Positions 62,168 through 64,000 of a stretch of 64,000 nucleotides of DNA are shown one piece after another. The first letter of the stretch is position 1, and every line of letters starts with the position of its first letter. The notes beneath the pieces are model-generated. The model ran no database searches. It saw nothing but the letters and a program-made list of their open reading frames with translations, and was not told the DNA's origin. Both the position numbers and the translations under genes were made by a program. Where the stretch lies: assembly GCF_016793595.1 (NCBI RefSeq), contig NZ_JAEULY010000004.1, positions 558,001 through 622,000 of the forward strand. Reading direction: 5' to 3'. The stretch is from Phreatobacter sp. (GTDB lineage Bacteria; Pseudomonadota; Alphaproteobacteria; Rhizobiales; Phreatobacteraceae).

Positions 62168-64000
62168 GTGAGGCGCGTCGCCGGCATCGATGTGGGTGGA
62201 ACCTTCACCGACCTGCTCCTGACCGAGCAGGACGGCACGGGCGTCGCCGTGAAGCTCGCCAAGGTGCCGACCAGCATCGCCAATCAGGCGGTCGGCGTGG
62301 TGAAGGCCATCGAGGCCGCAGGCGTGAGCCCGGCGGACCTCGACCTGATCATCCACGGCACGACCGCGACCACCAATGCCGTGCTGGAGCGCAAGGTCGC
62401 CAAGGTCGGCCTGATCACGACGGACGGCTTCAGGGACATCCTCGAGCTCGGTCGCCGCACGCGCCCGCGCGCCTACGGGATGACCGGCACGTTCGAGCCT
62501 CTGATCGAGCGGCCGTTCCGGCGCGAGGTTCCTGAGCGCATGAACGCGCAAGGGCAGGTCGTGACGCCGCTGGACGAAGCCGCCGTGAAGCGCGAGGCCG
62601 AGGCGCTGGTGGCGGCCGGCTGCGAGGCGGTGGTGATCCACTTCCTCCACTCCTATGCCAATCCTGCCCACGAGACCCGCGCCGGCGAGATCGTCAAGGA
62701 CATCTGGCCGAACGCCTATGTCACCCTCGGCCACCAATTGCTCTCCGAGTATCGCGAGTATGAGCGCGGCACGACCGCGAGCGTGAATGCGGCCGTGCAG
62801 CCGATCCTCGACCGCTACGTGCAGCGGCTACAGGGCGACCTCTCGGCCAAGGGCTTCCGCCGTGACCTCCTGGTGATGAACGGCAATGGCGGCACCGTGC
62901 CGGCGACGCTTGTCGCGCGCGAGGCCGCCAAGACCGTCATGTCCGGCCCCGCCTCCGGCGTCATGGCGGCGGCGGCGACGCTGGCGCAGTCGAACCTCAC
63001 CAATGCCATCACCTATGACATGGGCGGCACCTCCACCGACGTCGCGCTGATCCATGGCGGCGTGCCGGAGGTCTCGGCGGAACTGACCATCGATTACGGC
63101 CTGCCGATCCACCTGCCGATGGTCGACGTGCGCACGGTCGGCGCCGGCGGCGGCTCCATCGCCTCGGTCAACACGGCGGGCATGCTGCAGGTCGGGCCAC
63201 ATTCGGCTGGCTCCGAGCCGGGGCCGATCTGTTACGGGCGCGGCGGCACGCGGCCGACCATTACCGACGCCAACCTGATCCTTGGCCGGCTCGATCCTGA
63301 CCGGCTGACGGCCGTGCAGTCCAAGGTGTCGCTGGACGATATCCGCGCCATCTTCGAGCGCGACCTCGCCAGGCCCCTCGGCATGAGCGTCGAGGATGTC
63401 GCAGCCGCCGTCATCCGGCTCGGCAATGTCCACATGTCCGGCGCCATCCGCATGGTGTCGCTGTCGCGTGGCTACGACCCCCGCGATTTCGTGCTGTTCG
63501 CCTTCGGCGGGGCCGGTCCGCTCCATGCGGTGGCCCTCGCCCGCGAGCTCGGCATTCCCGAAGTGCTGGTGCCGGCGCGGCCCGGCCTCACCAATGCGCT
63601 GGGATGCCTCGTGGCGGATCTCCGGCAGGACCGAGTCAACACGGTCAACAAGCCGCTCGATCAGGTCGACATGGACGAGGTGAAACGCCTGATGACCGCC
63701 CAGCGCGACAGCGCGCTGGCCGTGGTCGAGGAGGAAAAGGCCGAGATCGAGGAAACCGTGGTCATCCACGGCGCGGACATGCAGTTCCGCGGCCAGACCC
63801 ATCTCATCCGCGTGCCGCTCGCCTCGCCCGACGTGACGTGCGAGGACATTCAGGCGGCCTTCGAGAAAGCCTATTTCCATCGCTTCCAGGTGCGCCTGCC
63901 GGAAATCCGCGCCGTGCTGGTCAATCTCGTGACATCGGTGATCGGCCGCCGCCGCGCCTTCCCGCTCTCCGCGCTGCTCGCGAGCGCAGACCGCAAGGCG
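62168..64000 (+). CDS. hyuA: Hydantoinase/oxoprolinase subunit A, 5' part
   Basis: The frame runs 611 codons to the window end without a stop, so the product is cut. It has the ASKHA-type N-terminal motif AGIDVGGTFTD, HGTTATTNAVLERK, a central TYDMGGTSTDVALI and GAGGGSIASVN, then the start of the C-terminal domain from about residue 500. The family opens cyclic amides (hydantoins, 5-oxoproline, N-methylhydantoin) with ATP, usually with a HyuB subunit next. GTG 62168 is chosen because GGAG lies 6 nt upstream; ATG 62156 is in frame too. Confidence 0.93.
   Translation, partial: MRRVAGIDVGGTFTDLLLTEQDGTGVAVKLAKVPTSIANQAVGVVKAIEAAGVSPADLDLIIHGTTATTNAVLERKVAKVGLITTDGFRDILELGRRTRPRAYGMTGTFEPLIERPFRREVPERMNAQGQVVTPLDEAAVKREAEALVAAGCEAVVIHFLHSYANPAHETRAGEIVKDIWPNAYVTLGHQLLSEYREYERGTTASVNAAVQPILDRYVQRLQGDLSAKGFRRDLLVMNGNGGTVPATLVAREAAKTVMSGPASGVMAAAATLAQSNLTNAITYDMGGTSTDVALIHGGVPEVSAELTIDYGLPIHLPMVDVRTVGAGGGSIASVNTAGMLQVGPHSAGSEPGPICYGRGGTRPTITDANLILGRLDPDRLTAVQSKVSLDDIRAIFERDLARPLGMSVEDVAAAVIRLGNVHMSGAIRMVSLSRGYDPRDFVLFAFGGAGPLHAVALARELGIPEVLVPARPGLTNALGCLVADLRQDRVNTVNKPLDQVDMDEVKRLMTAQRDSALAVVEEEKAEIEETVVIHGADMQFRGQTHLIRVPLASPDVTCEDIQAAFEKAYFHRFQVRLPEIRAVLVNLVTSVIGRRRAFPLSALLASADRKA

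Noticed and set aside
1-64000. tRNA, rRNA, CRISPR array, prophage or insertion sequence
   Set aside because: No cloverleaf, rRNA core words, regular spaced repeats, integrase or transposase genes were seen. The repeats found are scattered palindromic units, not arrays.

Overview
The window is high-GC chromosomal DNA, densely packed with genes on both strands and mostly without long gaps. The gene content fits a Hyphomicrobiales-type alphaproteobacterium: a MucR regulator, the paired DnaA-C-like helix-turn-helix and DUF6456 genes, a DUF1194 protein, a DUF6356 protein, a TIGR03808 Tat protein, a Rhizobium-type class 3 asparaginase, and several tripartite tricarboxylate transporter (Bug) binding proteins. 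The genus cannot be fixed from the sequence alone. No rRNA, tRNA, CRISPR array, prophage or insertion sequence was recognised.

Layout. Bases 1-7162: the end of a branched-chain aminotransferase, an Ala/Pro-rich membrane protein, Fe superoxide dismutase, a DUF1194 protein, an MFS exporter and oligopeptidase B. Bases 7163-9607: mucR and a two-gene regulator operon (HTH plus DUF6456). Bases 9611-17503: an M20 peptidase, a receiver-like protein, a HerA-like ATPase, an amidase, the mutase chaperone MeaB and a lipoprotein hydrolase. Bases 17504-20557: a complete TctCBA-type transporter. Bases 20801-21332: a MazEF-like toxin-antitoxin pair. Bases 21339-27251: methylmalonyl-CoA mutase (both subunits) downstream of folP-folB-folK. 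Bases 27293-41324: small envelope and housekeeping genes, including a DsbA-like/M48 protease pair, pyroglutamyl peptidase, VapBC, TIGR03808, gamma carbonic anhydrase, ferredoxin-NADP reductase and an orphan Flp pilin. Bases 41564-50816: an accessory catabolic stretch with a KDG-type kinase, two orphan Bug proteins, aspartate dehydrogenase, a fused FAD/Fe-S 2-hydroxyacid dehydrogenase, and a class V aminotransferase with a GntR regulator. Bases 50901-57121: LLM oxidoreductase, SelO, BioY, an MBL hydrolase, Lrp, DUF6356 and asparaginase. Bases 57336-64000: a branched-chain-type ABC transporter operon leading into a hydantoinase/oxoprolinase subunit cut by the window end.

Working together. The mutase subunits, MeaB and the folate genes are central metabolism. 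The right half is rich in uptake and breakdown of amino and organic acids (asparaginase, aspartate dehydrogenase, hydroxyacid dehydrogenase, aminotransferases, hydantoinase), each near a likely local regulator or operator. The most interesting non-coding signals are three copies of a TTCGT-type palindrome upstream of fpr, the ABC transporter and the hydantoinase gene; three helically phased sites in the lrp/DUF6356 intergenic region; a triple TCCTCAT site before the HTH-DUF6456 operon; and two families of dispersed palindromic repeats. No wholly new system could be demonstrated; the best candidates are the transporter-hydantoinase module with its shared operator and the HTH-DUF6456 regulator pair.
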